In this document: positions 52,827 to 62,053 of the stretch, in pieces
How the letters are laid out: the number at the start of each line of letters is the position of its first letter
Numbering within the stretch: position 1 is the stretch's first letter
Assembly: GCF_003946395.1 (NCBI RefSeq)
Contig: NZ_RHNZ01000007.1
Span: forward strand, 111,390 to 175,389
DNA length: 64,000 bases
From: Levilactobacillus fuyuanensis
Lineage (GTDB): Bacteria; Bacillota; Bacilli; Lactobacillales; Lactobacillaceae
Reading direction: 5' to 3'
Notes under the pieces: model-generated
Databases searched by the model: none
What the model saw: the letters and a program-made list of their open reading frames with translations, nothing else
What the model was told of the DNA's origin: nothing
Program-made: the position numbers and the translations under genes

Positions 52827-53681
52827 TTGAAAGAAATCAACCAACAAACATTAACTGGTGAACGGGCCCTGTTTCAGGGACACGATCTCCATATTACAAA
52901 CAGTACCTTCGTCGACGGCGAATCTCCCCTGAAGCACGCCAACAACGTGACCATCGACCACACTATTTTCAAATGGAAGTACCCACTGTGGTACACCAAC
53001 CACGCTAGCTTGGACCACACGACTTGGCAGCCAGATGCCCACGCAGGTATCTGGTACACCAAGGATCTGACCATGAAACACAGTGTCGTTCGGGCCACTA
53101 AGACCTTCCGCCACGCCCAAGACATCCACTTGGATGACGTGACTTTTGCCAACGCCGGCGAGACGCTCTGGTGGTGCCAAGACGTCACGCTCGACAACGT
53201 GACCGCAACCGGCGACTACTTCGGCATGAACAGTGAAAACGTCGTCGCTAACAATCTGACCATCAACGGTAATTACGCCTTCGATGGCAGTAAAAATGTG
53301 GAAGTCCACAACTCAACCTTCATCACTCACGATGCCTTTTGGAACTGCGACAACGTGACCGTTTACGACTCCACCATCATCGGCGAGTATTTAGCTTGGA
53401 ACACCAAGAACATTACCTTCGTCAACTGTTGGCTGGAAAGTGATCAGGGCCTCTGTTACGTGGACCACTTGACCTTACGTAACTGTTCATTGATCAACAC
53501 GGATCTTTCCTTTGAGTACTGTTCCGACATCGATGCCACAATCAACACGGCTATCGATAGCGTGAAGAACCCGATTAATGGTAAAATTACAGCACCGGCC
53601 ATCGGTCAGGTTATCTTTGATGACCCCGCCATTGACCCGACGCAGACCATTATTTCAACTACTCAGGAGGCTTCTGCATAA
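52827..53681 (+). CDS. DUF3737 family right-handed beta-helix protein
   Basis: 284 residues started at TTG eight bases after AAAGGAG. It consists of about ten short repeats of the type xVxxxNSxFxxxxxL (ITNSTFVDGESPL, IDHTIFKWKYPLWYTN, VHNSTFITHDAFW), the pattern of a right-handed beta-helix; this is the DUF3737 family, common in lactobacilli and of unknown role. It has no signal peptide, so it is cytoplasmic. Its stop overlaps the aminotransferase start (TAATG), so the two are translationally coupled. Confidence 0.85.
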   Translation: MKEINQQTLTGERALFQGHDLHITNSTFVDGESPLKHANNVTIDHTIFKWKYPLWYTNHASLDHTTWQPDAHAGIWYTKDLTMKHSVVRATKTFRHAQDIHLDDVTFANAGETLWWCQDVTLDNVTATGDYFGMNSENVVANNLTINGNYAFDGSKNVEVHNSTFITHDAFWNCDNVTVYDSTIIGEYLAWNTKNITFVNCWLESDQGLCYVDHLTLRNCSLINTDLSFEYCSDIDATINTAIDSVKNPINGKITAPAIGQVIFDDPAIDPTQTIISTTQEASA

Positions 53682-54850
53682 TGAGTTATAATTTTTCAGA
53701 AATGATTGACCGGCGGCATACGAATTCCGTCAAATGGGACGTGGCCGCAAACGAACTGCCAATGTGGGTGGCGGACATGGATTTCCGCACCGCACCCGGA
53801 ATCGTTGACGCTATCAAACGCAAGGCGGACACCGGCATCTTCGGTTACGAAGAAGTACCCGACGCTTACTTTGAAGCCGTTCAGCACTGGTACGCGACCG
53901 AACACGACTGGGCACCCAACACCGATTGGATGCGTTTCGTGACCGGCGTGGTTCCTGCCATTTCATCGGCTGTGCGCCGCGTCAGTCACGTTGGCGACAA
54001 TGTGTTGGTCCAGGCTCCGGTCTACAATATCTTCTATAATTCAATCGTCAATAATGGCCGCCACGTTCTCTCAAGTGACCTGCAGTATCACGATGGTCAG
54101 TACGACATCGATTGGGACGACCTCGCCGCTAAGATGGCTGAACCAGTCACTACAATGATGATTCTTTGCAATCCGCACAACCCAGTCGGCAAGATTTGGA
54201 CGGCCGACGAGTTAAAACGTATCGGGGAATTAGCCGACGCCAATCATGTGGTCGTCTTCGCCGATGAAATTCACGGGGATATTACCGAAACAGGCTACGG
54301 CTACACGCCATTTGCCGCCGCTGGCGACGTTTGTGCGAATAACAGCATCACTGCCGTTTCACCCAGCAAGACCTTCAATGTGGCCGCCCTCCACGCCGCC
54401 ACGCTAATCATCCCCAATGAAAATCTACGGAACATCGTCGATCGGGGGATTAACACCGACGAGCTGGCTGAACCCAACGCCTTTGCCATCGATGGGAGTA
54501 TTGCGGCCTACACCACTGGCGCGGAATGGGTGCACGAACTCAACGCCCAAATTACAGCGAACAAGCAAGCCTTAACAAAACTGATTGCTAAAAAGTTACC
54601 ACAGTTGCACGTCATCACCGGTCACGCCACCTACCTCGTGTGGATTGACTGTTCCGAAGTCACCGCGGATTCGACAGCCCTGTGTGACTTCATCCGTAAG
54701 AATACCGGTCTCTTCATCACGGCTGGTTCCGTCTACGGCGGCGATGGTCACGACTTCGTGCGCATCAACGTCGCCTGCCCAGCTGAACGGCTCCAAGACG
54801 GCTTGGACCGGTTAGTCGCTGGGATAACTGATTTTAAAAAATTTAACTAA
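53681..54850 (+). CDS. PatB/MalY-type cystathionine beta-lyase (C-S lyase)
   Basis: 389 residues, PLP fold type I aminotransferase. It has the PatB start (RRHTNSVKWD...LPMWVADMDF), CNPHNPVGK, DEIHGD and the Schiff-base lysine in SPSKTFNVA. PatB enzymes split cystathionine or other cysteine S-conjugates to a thiol, pyruvate and ammonia. Coupled to DUF3737 and ended by a strong terminator. In lactic acid bacteria such enzymes produce sulfur aroma compounds and homocysteine. Confidence 0.93.
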   Translation: MSYNFSEMIDRRHTNSVKWDVAANELPMWVADMDFRTAPGIVDAIKRKADTGIFGYEEVPDAYFEAVQHWYATEHDWAPNTDWMRFVTGVVPAISSAVRRVSHVGDNVLVQAPVYNIFYNSIVNNGRHVLSSDLQYHDGQYDIDWDDLAAKMAEPVTTMMILCNPHNPVGKIWTADELKRIGELADANHVVVFADEIHGDITETGYGYTPFAAAGDVCANNSITAVSPSKTFNVAALHAATLIIPNENLRNIVDRGINTDELAEPNAFAIDGSIAAYTTGAEWVHELNAQITANKQALTKLIAKKLPQLHVITGHATYLVWIDCSEVTADSTALCDFIRKNTGLFITAGSVYGGDGHDFVRINVACPAERLQDGLDRLVAGITDFKKFN

Positions 54851-54906
54851 GCTAAATGGGTGATGTCTCGCGTTGTCCATCACTCTTTAGCATGGCGATA
54901 CAGCCC

Positions 54907-54938
54907 GCGCGTCTAGGATTTTTCCTAGGCGCGTTTTT
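54907..54938 (+). terminator. patB terminator
   Basis: GCGCGTCTAGGA pairs with TCCTAGGCGCG and is followed by six Ts. Confidence 0.9.
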
Positions 54939-55050
54939 TATCCCAGGCAACTTTCCCCAAGCTTCACAAGACCCCGCCTGCTGGTTTTCCCGTCATCCTT
55001 GCTATACTGGTTGTAATAACAATGTCAACCACAACGAGGAGGACGTAACC

Positions 55051-56007
55051 ATGACAACCATCAATCCCAGCGCCGCCCAAGATGTCTACCGTGATGCCGG
55101 TGAAAACATTCAATTCACGACCTACTTAATTGACCGCGAGGATATCGCCAAAGACCGCGATGCCCTGGCCGAATTCGTCGACCGACTCGCAGCCATCGAG
55201 CGTAGCATGGCCATTCGTTACCCGGATGCCCAGCTCAAAGTCGCCTTTGGCCTCGGGGCCACGGCTTGGCGCCTGCTCTTTCCCACGGCGAGTCAACCTA
55301 AAGAACTGGTCGATTTCACACCGATCAACGGGCCGCGCTACACAGCACCGGCAACCGCAGGCGATTTGTTCATGCACGTCCGGGCTAAGGAGATGGCCGT
55401 CGTCTTCGAAGTCATGGACCAAGCCCGAGAATTTCTACGTGACTGGACGACGGTGGTCGACGAGACTCACGGCTTCCGCTACTTTGAAGGCCGGGCAATT
55501 ATCGGCTTCATCGATGGCACGGAAAATCCGGCTGGAGCCGATGCTGCCGAATATGCCCTGATTGGTGACGAGGACCCCGAGTTTGCCAACGGTTCCTACG
55601 CCTTTGCCCAGAAATACACGCACAACATGGATGCTTGGAACGCGCTACACACCGAGGACCAGGAGAAAGCCATCGGTCGGCATAAATTTTCCGACCGGGA
55701 GCTCGACGATGACGACAAGCTGACCAACGCCCACAACTTGGCCTCGCAAGACAATACGGATGGCATCGAGCACAAGATTGTCCGCATGAATGTGCCCTAT
55801 GCCAAGCCGGGTGAAGGTATCGCCGGCACCTACTTCATCGGCTATGCCCGCCACTTCACGGTGACCCAGCGAATGCTGGAAAATATGTTCACGCAGAGTG
55901 ACCGGCTCCTCGACTTCAGCACGCCCATTACGGGTAACGCCTTCTTCATTCCCTCACGGCCACTGCTGGAACGCATCGCAGAAGGTGACTTGTTCCCAGT
56001 TGAATGA
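55051..56007 (+). CDS. Dyp-type heme peroxidase
   Basis: ATG at 55051 after GAGGAGG; the frame upstream is discarded. The 318-residue protein has the Dyp signature G-F-I-D-G (catalytic Asp) followed by TENP, a downstream His region (RHKFSDRELDDD, GIEHKIVRMN) and the distal GTYFIGYARHF. It lacks a Tat signal, so it is cytoplasmic. Dyp enzymes use H2O2 to oxidise bulky substrates or remove iron from heme. Heme must come from outside in most lactobacilli. Own -10 TATACT at 55003-55008 and own terminator. Confidence 0.93.
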   Translation: MTTINPSAAQDVYRDAGENIQFTTYLIDREDIAKDRDALAEFVDRLAAIERSMAIRYPDAQLKVAFGLGATAWRLLFPTASQPKELVDFTPINGPRYTAPATAGDLFMHVRAKEMAVVFEVMDQAREFLRDWTTVVDETHGFRYFEGRAIIGFIDGTENPAGADAAEYALIGDEDPEFANGSYAFAQKYTHNMDAWNALHTEDQEKAIGRHKFSDRELDDDDKLTNAHNLASQDNTDGIEHKIVRMNVPYAKPGEGIAGTYFIGYARHFTVTQRMLENMFTQSDRLLDFSTPITGNAFFIPSRPLLERIAEGDLFPVE

Positions 56008-56080
56008 GACGAAAATTGTCGCCCATAACTCTCGAAAGTTCCACCTCCATTCCACTTTTCACCAATAGGCTAATAATCGC

Positions 56081-56122
56081 AAAAAAATCTCTCGCGGCCC
56101 TTCCCGGCTCGGGAGATTTTTT
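56081..56122 (+). terminator. Dyp peroxidase gene terminator
   Basis: AAAATCTC pairs with GAGATTTT through an inner GC stem; T-run on the right. Confidence 0.85.
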
Positions 56123-56310
56123 CGTAGTTGCATCGGTCAAACCAAGTCACTGTCAATTTCTCACGCAATTTCAAACGCCACTAAATAATTTCAAATTCCG
56201 GCTACCGCATGCTACTAAACCATTGCGAGCGCATACAAATAAGCAATCTTCGTTGACCTTTCGGCTTTAAGAGGGTATGTTAGTGGGGTTGCCATCAAGA
56301 TTTTAATGTC

Positions 56311-56347
56311 GATTGGTTTGCGTTACCTGGGGTAATCTCACCAATCA
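56311..56347 (+). promoter_or_regulatory. Leader hairpin before the first PmrA-like pump
   Basis: GATTGGT and TTACC pair with GGTAA and ACCAATC, forming a two-part stem 28 bases before the gene start. There is no T-run, so it is more likely an operator or leader structure than a terminator. Confidence 0.45.
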
Positions 56348-56374
56348 ATCTAAACACTGAGGAGTTGACTCATC

Positions 56375-57610
56375 TTGGACGAGGCTGAAAGAGCGCAGGG
56401 GCCATGGCGTCGTAATCTCCATGTTCTCTGGTTCTGTACGTTCGTTGCCGGTATGGCTTTTAGTGAGATCATGCCATTTTTATCGTTATATATTAGCAGT
56501 TTGGGGAATTACACCAAATCACAGGTCACCATGTATAGTGGGCTCGTCTACGCCGCCGACTTCTTTGTCAGCGCGATTGCCTCTCCACTCTGGGGCATGG
56601 TCGCCGATCGCAAGGGGCGGAAATTGATGCTGCTTCGGTCATCCCTCGGGATGGCGGTGGCCATGAGCCTAATGGGCTTTGCCACCAGCGTTTGGCAGTT
56701 AGTCGCCCTGCGTGCCCTGCAAGGGGTCTTCGCCGGTTTCATTTCCAACGCCCAGGCCCTCGTGGCTTCACAGACACCGCGGAAACATTCCGGGGCCTCC
56801 CTCAGTACCTTAATGACCGGGGTCACCAGTGGGATGTTGCTGGGACCCGTCATTGGTGGGGTCTTGGCGCAGATCTTCTCGATTCGACTGACCTTCTTTA
56901 TCACCGGGGCCCTGCTCTTGCTGACTTTCTTCATGAGTTGGATCTTCGTGGAAGAACAGTTCAAGCCGGTCGTTCGCGATCCCAACCAAAAGCGGCTGCA
57001 CAATCCGCTGGCGGCCTTCCCTAATCCCAAGCTGATTCTGGTTTTACTGTCCTCAACGTTGATCGTACAGTTCGGGAACATTTCGATTTCTCCTATTATT
57101 AGTCTGTACGTTAAGGAACTCATGCACAACGTCGGGCCGATTACCGTGGTCGCCGGCATCATCGCCGCGCTACCGGGGATTTCCAACATTATCGCCGCCC
57201 CTCGGCTAGGACGCTACGGAGATCAACACGGGTCCGGGAAAGTCCTGTTGTTTGGCTACATCTTCGCGACAGTCATGTACGTCCCACAAGGCTTTGTCAC
57301 CAGCGTGTGGATGCTCGGAATTTTACGGTTCATGATCGGGATTTCCGATGGGGCCCTCTTCCCCGAAATTCAGACACTGCTGACCAAGAACTCACCAGTC
57401 GAGCTGACCTCGACCGTCTTCAGTTGGAACCAATCCTTCCAGTCGATTGGGAACATGATGGGGTCGCTACTCGGCGGCTGGATCGCCGGGGTCTTCAACT
57501 ACAATGCTGTCTTCATTTCCACTGCGGCACTCATGCTGATCAACCTCGCGCTCGTCTGGTGGCTGGTTCCGGAAATTCGGAAGCCCCAGATTCAAGTGGC
57601 CAACGATTAA
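56375..57610 (+). CDS. MFS drug efflux transporter, PmrA/MdtG-like, copy 1
   Basis: 411 residues, 12 membrane segments. TTG start after GAGGAG. It has motif A (GMVADRKGRKLML), GVFAGFISNAQALVASQ and motif C (SGMLLGPVIGG), as in the 12-segment drug/H+ antiporters PmrA and MdtG. The neighbouring gene downstream encodes a protein of the same length with very similar sequence over its whole length. The substrate is not predictable. Confidence 0.9.
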   Translation: MDEAERAQGPWRRNLHVLWFCTFVAGMAFSEIMPFLSLYISSLGNYTKSQVTMYSGLVYAADFFVSAIASPLWGMVADRKGRKLMLLRSSLGMAVAMSLMGFATSVWQLVALRALQGVFAGFISNAQALVASQTPRKHSGASLSTLMTGVTSGMLLGPVIGGVLAQIFSIRLTFFITGALLLLTFFMSWIFVEEQFKPVVRDPNQKRLHNPLAAFPNPKLILVLLSSTLIVQFGNISISPIISLYVKELMHNVGPITVVAGIIAALPGISNIIAAPRLGRYGDQHGSGKVLLFGYIFATVMYVPQGFVTSVWMLGILRFMIGISDGALFPEIQTLLTKNSPVELTSTVFSWNQSFQSIGNMMGSLLGGWIAGVFNYNAVFISTAALMLINLALVWWLVPEIRKPQIQVAND

Positions 57611-57643
57611 AACTAATCTAGCAATATTTAAATACTGACACAC

Positions 57644-57676
57644 AAAACGACCAGAATTCGATTCTGGCCGTTTTTA
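57644..57676 (+). terminator. Terminator between the two PmrA-like pump genes
   Basis: AAAACGACCAGAAT pairs with ATTCTGGCCGTTTT; T-run follows. Confidence 0.9.
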
Positions 57677-57810
57677 TTTGTTTCAGTCTACTATAAGCAC
57701 CCGATTCCGTGCGCGCGCAAAAAAGTTACCCACATCCATTGACCATTCGCAGTTTGCGCGGTATGTTAATGACATGTTCGCAACATTTTGCGTTAAGGAG
57801 CTGACCCATT

Positions 57811-59046
57811 GTGGGTGAAACTGATACGGACCATGAACTTTGGCGGCGGAACCTTCACATTCTGTGGTTCTGTTCGTTCATCGTTGGCATGGCTTTCAGT
57901 GAAATTATGCCATTTTTATCGTTATACGTTAGTAGCCTGGGCAACTACACCAAAGCCCAAGTCACCATGTACAGTGGCCTGGTTTACGCCGCCGACTTCT
58001 TCGTTGGGGCCATCGCTGCTCCCCTCTGGGGCATGGTCGCTGACCGCAAAGGCCGCAAGCTCATGTTGCTGCGAACCTCTCTGGGGATCGCCGTGGCCAT
58101 GGGCCTCATGGGCTTGGCCACCAACGTCTGGCAGCTGGTCGCCCTGCGTTCCCTGCAAGGCATCTTTGCCGGCTACATCCCCAACGCCCAAGCGTTGATT
58201 GCCGCTCAGACGCCACGAAAATACTCTGGGGCCGCGCTCAGCACTCTCACGACTGGCGGGACCAGTGGCAATTTGTTAGGCCCCATCATTGGTGGCGTCC
58301 TGGCACAGATTTTTTCCATTCGCATGACCTTCTTCGTAACGGCCAGCCTGCTCCTCGTGACCTTCGTCTTGAGCTGGGTATTGGTCAAGGAAGACTTCAA
58401 ACCAGTACCACGTCAACCCAAGCAAGCGCAACGTCACAGCCGCTTGGCTATGGTGCCTAACCTCAAATTAATCATCGTGTTACTCTGCTCGACCATGTTC
58501 GTTCAGTTCGGCAATACCTCAATCTCACCGATCATCAGCCTCTACGTCAAGGAACTCATGCACAACGTGGGTCCAATCACCGTGGTCGCTGGCATTATTG
58601 CCGCGCTCCCCGGAATTTCAAATATCATTGCCGCCCCACGACTCGGCCGTTACGGTGATCACCACGGGTCCGGGAAAGTTCTATTGTTCGGCTACATCTT
58701 TGCCACGCTCATGTATTTCCCGCAAGGCTTCGTGACCAGCGTCTGGATGCTGGGAATTTTGCGCTTTATGATCGGCATTTCAGATGGGGCCCTCTTCCCC
58801 GAGATTCAGGTTCTCTTGACGAAAAATACCCCCGTCACACTAACCTCGACCGTCTTCAGCTGGAATCAGTCGTTTCAATCGATCGGCAACATGCTGGGGG
58901 CGCTCCTCGGTGGCTGGCTCGCCGGGATCTTTAATTACAACGCCGTCTTCTTCTCGACCGCCTTACTGATGCTGGTTAACCTGGCGCTGCTATGGTGGTT
59001 CGCGCCGGAGATTCGACACCACTCATCGCAAGCTTCTATGGAATAG
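57811..59046 (+). CDS. MFS drug efflux transporter, PmrA/MdtG-like, copy 2
   Basis: 411 residues, GTG start after AAGGAG. Same length, motif order and near-identical blocks as copy 1 (FSEIMPFLSLY, GRKLMLLR, SPIISLYVKELMHNVGP, SIGNM). Differences are scattered and conservative, with silent changes at many third positions, so the duplication is not recent. A terminator separates the two, so they are separately expressed. Divergent upstream regions suggest different regulation. Confidence 0.9.
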   Translation: MGETDTDHELWRRNLHILWFCSFIVGMAFSEIMPFLSLYVSSLGNYTKAQVTMYSGLVYAADFFVGAIAAPLWGMVADRKGRKLMLLRTSLGIAVAMGLMGLATNVWQLVALRSLQGIFAGYIPNAQALIAAQTPRKYSGAALSTLTTGGTSGNLLGPIIGGVLAQIFSIRMTFFVTASLLLVTFVLSWVLVKEDFKPVPRQPKQAQRHSRLAMVPNLKLIIVLLCSTMFVQFGNTSISPIISLYVKELMHNVGPITVVAGIIAALPGISNIIAAPRLGRYGDHHGSGKVLLFGYIFATLMYFPQGFVTSVWMLGILRFMIGISDGALFPEIQVLLTKNTPVTLTSTVFSWNQSFQSIGNMLGALLGGWLAGIFNYNAVFFSTALLMLVNLALLWWFAPEIRHHSSQASME

Positions 59047-59049
59047 TAA

Positions 59050-59086
59050 AACCCCGTCCACTTTATGGTGAACGGAGTTCTTTGTG
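59050..59086 (+). terminator. Terminator of the second pump gene
   Basis: AACCCCGT and CCAC pair imperfectly with GGTG and ACGGAGTT; a weak T-run (TCTTTG) follows. Confidence 0.55.
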
Positions 59087-59105
59087 TTTATGATATTCGT
59101 TTAAA

Positions 59106-59290
59106 TTGTCGCCTGCGGCTGCCAAGGATTCTGCCGTTGTGGGGATCGCCTACAGCCCAAGAGCGGGCTTTCGGCTCGGTTTGGAGACTGACGCTTTTTG
59201 TCAGGATTCAAACCGAGCCGAAGGACCGCTTTTCAGGCCGCAGGCGACCCCACAGCAGCCGGAATCTCTGGCCGTCGCAGGTGGATGGAT
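59106..59290 (+). repeat. Structured intergenic repeat, family A copy 5
   Basis: Starts TTGTCGCCTGCGGCTGCCA and ends CCGGAATCTCTGGCCGTCGC; the two ends are imperfect inverted repeats. An internal stem TTTCGGCTCGGTTTG / CAAACCGAGCCGAA (about 59169-59226) is near perfect. It differs from copies 1 and 4 in the middle but agrees in head, tail and layout. No outer arms are visible. Confidence 0.8.
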
Positions 59291-59295
59291 AGTAC

Positions 59296-59766
59296 CTAGC
59301 CAGCGAAGCGTTGTTCATCCAAAAGTGGCACTGCTTCGGCGGGAACTGGCGCCACACCTAACATGGCGCTCACGCTACCCAAGCCTTCGAGCAAGTCGGC
59401 TACGATACCGGATGCCATTAAGGTTCGTTGGGCCGCGCGGAGTTCGCCCGGTAGATCTTCGATGTCATCGGTCCGGCTGACCAATACGCGAGGCACTGCC
59501 ACCGCTTGGGCCGCCGTGATTACGGTTTGGACGATTTCCGTCAAATGAATGGTGGGCGCTAACGCCACGACCATGTCCTGATCGAGCATGGCGGCACTCA
59601 AGCCACCTTCATCCAGATTTTCTCCCGTGAAGCCGGTAATCCCTGCTGGTAGGGCCACGTCACTAGGGGTATAAACGGTTAAGTCAAGCATTGCATTTTT
59701 GCTGAGTTGGCGGACAAACGCCTGACTGGTAGTGTCTAGGGGCCCAGCAATCAAGATTCGTTTCAA
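59296..59766 (-). CDS. Small NAD(P)-binding-like Rossmann protein
   Basis: 156 residues, TTG start ten bases after GGGAG. The layout (MKRILIAGPLDTTSQAFVRQL, then VVALAP, then VLVSRTDDIEDLP and TLMASGIVADLLE) is that of the NmrA-like NAD(P)-binding proteins, but the glycine turn GxxGxxG is degenerate (GPLDTTSQ) and the C-terminal substrate part is short. It may bind cofactor weakly or be a sensor. Single gene bounded by repeat A5. Confidence 0.6.
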   Translation of the reverse strand: MKRILIAGPLDTTSQAFVRQLSKNAMLDLTVYTPSDVALPAGITGFTGENLDEGGLSAAMLDQDMVVALAPTIHLTEIVQTVITAAQAVAVPRVLVSRTDDIEDLPGELRAAQRTLMASGIVADLLEGLGSVSAMLGVAPVPAEAVPLLDEQRFAG

Positions 59767-59930
59767 GTTCGTAACTCCCTTTCCAATTTAACTGATAAGT
59801 AAGATTATAAGGGGTTAGAGTAGGTCTAAGGCAAGCCTTTTTCACAAAAAAATTAGCCGGATTTTAGGCCCGTTTCCACCGGTTCAATAAGTCGTCTCTT
59901 ATAAAAAAGCGTACTAAGTATGTTATGCTT

Positions 59931-60012
59931 GGAGCGGGTAGTGGCAAAAAAAGCCGAAGCAGCGGCATTTATGCGCTATAGAGCTAACGTAAGCTGTTTC
60001 ACACCTGCCGAT
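59931..60012 (+). ncRNA. Candidate compact multi-branch RNA upstream of opuC
   Basis: GCGGGTAGTG (59934-59943) pairs with CACACCTGC (60000-60008) with one bulge and encloses three hairpins: GGC-A7-GCC, AGC-GCA/TGC-GCT (59961-59977) and AGCT/AGCT (59982-59995). A possible -10 (TATGTT) lies 6-12 bases before it. It ends before the opuC promoter, so it is not an ordinary opuC leader. It does not fit a tRNA or the c-di-AMP riboswitch. Confidence 0.4.
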
Positions 60013-60037
60013 TATCAACACTAAAAATTGTTATCTT

Positions 60038-60066
60038 TTGGAAAACGTTAAGGTTTCGTGTACAAT
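60038..60066 (+). promoter_or_regulatory. opuC operon promoter
   Basis: TTGGAA, 17-base spacer, TACAAT, leaving a leader of about 140 nt. That leader holds a TTCCGG/CCGGAA hairpin (about 60166-60186) just before the ribosome site. Confidence 0.65.
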
Positions 60067-60214
60067 GGCTATATTCACAAGAGCCTATCGTTTCAAATAC
60101 GACCGGTCCCGGGGTTGCTTCGCTTTGCACGTACCACTGGACGCACCGATCGTTATTTCTATGTTTCCGGCTCTTTTACCGGAAGTGTGACATCATTACA
60201 CAGGAGGTTAATCT

Positions 60215-61420
60215 ATGCTACTTTCAATGGAACATCTACGTAAGGAATATCCCAACGGAAAAATTGCCGTCGACGACTTCAACCTTGAAGTCGACCGTGG
60301 TGAATTTATTTCGTTCATCGGAACGTCTGGTTCTGGGAAGACCACGACCATGCGGATGATCAATCGCATGTTGCACCAGACTTCGGGGACCATCAAGATT
60401 GATGGCAAGGATATTTCGAAGATGGATCCAGTCAAGCTACGGCGTTCCATCGGCTATGTGATTCAAAACATTGGCCTGATGCCGCACATGACGATTCAAG
60501 AAAACATTGAAATCGTCCCGAAATTACTCGGCTGGTCCAAAGAAAAACGGGCCGAACAAGCGAAAAAAATGATTGATCTGGCACAACTGCCAGCAGAAAT
60601 GTTAAACCGCTACCCTGGCGAACTCTCCGGTGGGCAGCAACAACGGATCGGGGTCGTTCGGGCCCTGGCCGCCGACCAAGAAATCATCTTGATGGATGAA
60701 CCGTTTGGGGCCTTGGACCCCATTACACGGGAGTCTCTGCAAGACTTGGTTAAACATTTACAAGAAGACCTCGGGAAGACCTTCATCTTCGTGACTCATG
60801 ATATGGATGAAGCCCTCCACCTGTCGACGCGCGTGGTCATCATGAGCCACGGGAAACAAGTCCAGGTCGACACCCCCGAAAATATCCTGCGGCACCCAGC
60901 CGACGAATTCGTCACCAACTTAATCGGTGAGGAACGACTGATCAGAGCGCAACCGAACATTCTTTCCGTTAGTCAAATTATGTTGAAGAACCCTGCCGCC
61001 ATCACGCCTGAGAAGACGCTGGATGACGCCATCGACCTGATGCATGAACGGCGGGTTGATACGCTACTGGTTACCGATACGGACGGCGTGCTCCAAGGCT
61101 ACGTTGACTTGGACGACATCAACCGGATTACCGATGCCACCACGCCCGTTAGCCGCTTTACCAACAAGGAAGTCTTCTACGTTCAGGCCAATGCCCTCAT
61201 CGGAGACACCGTTGACCGGATTCTAAAACAGGGGGTTAAAAACGTTCCCGTTGTCGATGCCAAGAAACACTTAGTCGGCATCGTGACTAGAACCGCGTTA
61301 GTCGACATCGTTTATGATGCCTTGCGCGGGGCCCCAGCTAGCGATGAACAGCCAGCATCACCAATCAACGCTGACATCCACGCTGCCGCTACTCACGAAG
61401 GAGGCGAATCATCACAATGA
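60215..61420 (+). CDS. opuCA: Osmoprotectant ABC transporter ATPase with CBS domains
   Basis: 401 residues after GGAGG. Walker [10 protein letters not shown], signature [15 protein letters not shown], Walker [13 protein letters not shown], then two CBS domains (about 255-375) that in this family sense ionic strength or bind c-di-AMP. It powers uptake of glycine betaine, carnitine or choline under salt stress. First gene of a four-gene operon; its stop overlaps the next start (ATGA). Confidence 0.95.
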   Translation: MLLSMEHLRKEYPNGKIAVDDFNLEVDRGEFISFIGTSGSGKTTTMRMINRMLHQTSGTIKIDGKDISKMDPVKLRRSIGYVIQNIGLMPHMTIQENIEIVPKLLGWSKEKRAEQAKKMIDLAQLPAEMLNRYPGELSGGQQQRIGVVRALAADQEIILMDEPFGALDPITRESLQDLVKHLQEDLGKTFIFVTHDMDEALHLSTRVVIMSHGKQVQVDTPENILRHPADEFVTNLIGEERLIRAQPNILSVSQIMLKNPAAITPEKTLDDAIDLMHERRVDTLLVTDTDGVLQGYVDLDDINRITDATTPVSRFTNKEVFYVQANALIGDTVDRILKQGVKNVPVVDAKKHLVGIVTRTALVDIVYDALRGAPASDEQPASPINADIHAAATHEGGESSQ

Positions 61421-62043
61421 TTCACTTCTTACAGGTTTATGGCATGCAACTGATCGATAAGACCGGTCAACACCTTTACATTTCTGCGGCCGCCCTCATC
61501 TTGGGGATCATCGTTGCCGTGCCACTTGGGATCTTACTGACCCGCATGAAACACGGGGCCAACGCGGTCATCACACTGGCCGGGGTCTTACAAACCATCC
61601 CCGCCATGGCGCTGCTAGCCATGATGATTCCCATCTTCGGGATCGGGTCTACCCCAGCTATCGTCGCCCTGTTCATTTACTCCCTACTGCCTATCCTACG
61701 CAACACTTACCTTGGAATGGAAGGTGTCTCACCAGCTGTGCGTGACGCTGCTAAGGGGATGGGGATGACCTGGTGGCAATCGATGATTCGCGCCGAAATT
61801 CCGCTAGCCGCTCCCGTGATCATGTCCGGGATTCGGCTGTCCGCGACCTACGTTATCGCGTGGGCCACGCTGGCATCCTACATTGGTGCCGGTGGTCTGG
61901 GTGACTTTATCTTTAACGGGTTGAACCTCTACCGTTCCGACTTGATTTTGGGCGGCTCGATTCCCGTTATTTTATTGGCCCTACTCGTGGACTATTTGTT
62001 AGGTAAACTTGAAAACACCGTGACACCACGGCAATTACGATAG
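61417..62043 (+). CDS. opuCB: Osmoprotectant ABC transporter permease 1
   Basis: 208 residues, about five membrane segments, with the binding-protein-dependent permease loop ([28 protein letters not shown] motif) and [13 protein letters not shown]. Forms the channel with the second permease. Coupled to the ATPase gene by overlap. Confidence 0.94.
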   Translation: MIHFLQVYGMQLIDKTGQHLYISAAALILGIIVAVPLGILLTRMKHGANAVITLAGVLQTIPAMALLAMMIPIFGIGSTPAIVALFIYSLLPILRNTYLGMEGVSPAVRDAAKGMGMTWWQSMIRAEIPLAAPVIMSGIRLSATYVIAWATLASYIGAGGLGDFIFNGLNLYRSDLILGGSIPVILLALLVDYLLGKLENTVTPRQLR

Positions 62044-62053
62044 GAGGTCCGTC

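Noticed and set aside
59931..60012. tRNA gene
   Set aside because: The fold is cloverleaf-like, but there is no T-loop, no anticodon arm of proper size and no tRNA-like 3' stem order.
59931..60214. c-di-AMP (ydaO) riboswitch before opuC
   Set aside because: Fragments such as AGCTAACGTAAGC recall it, but the conserved GGGGUGAAUC and CCCGAAUCC blocks are missing and a promoter lies in between.
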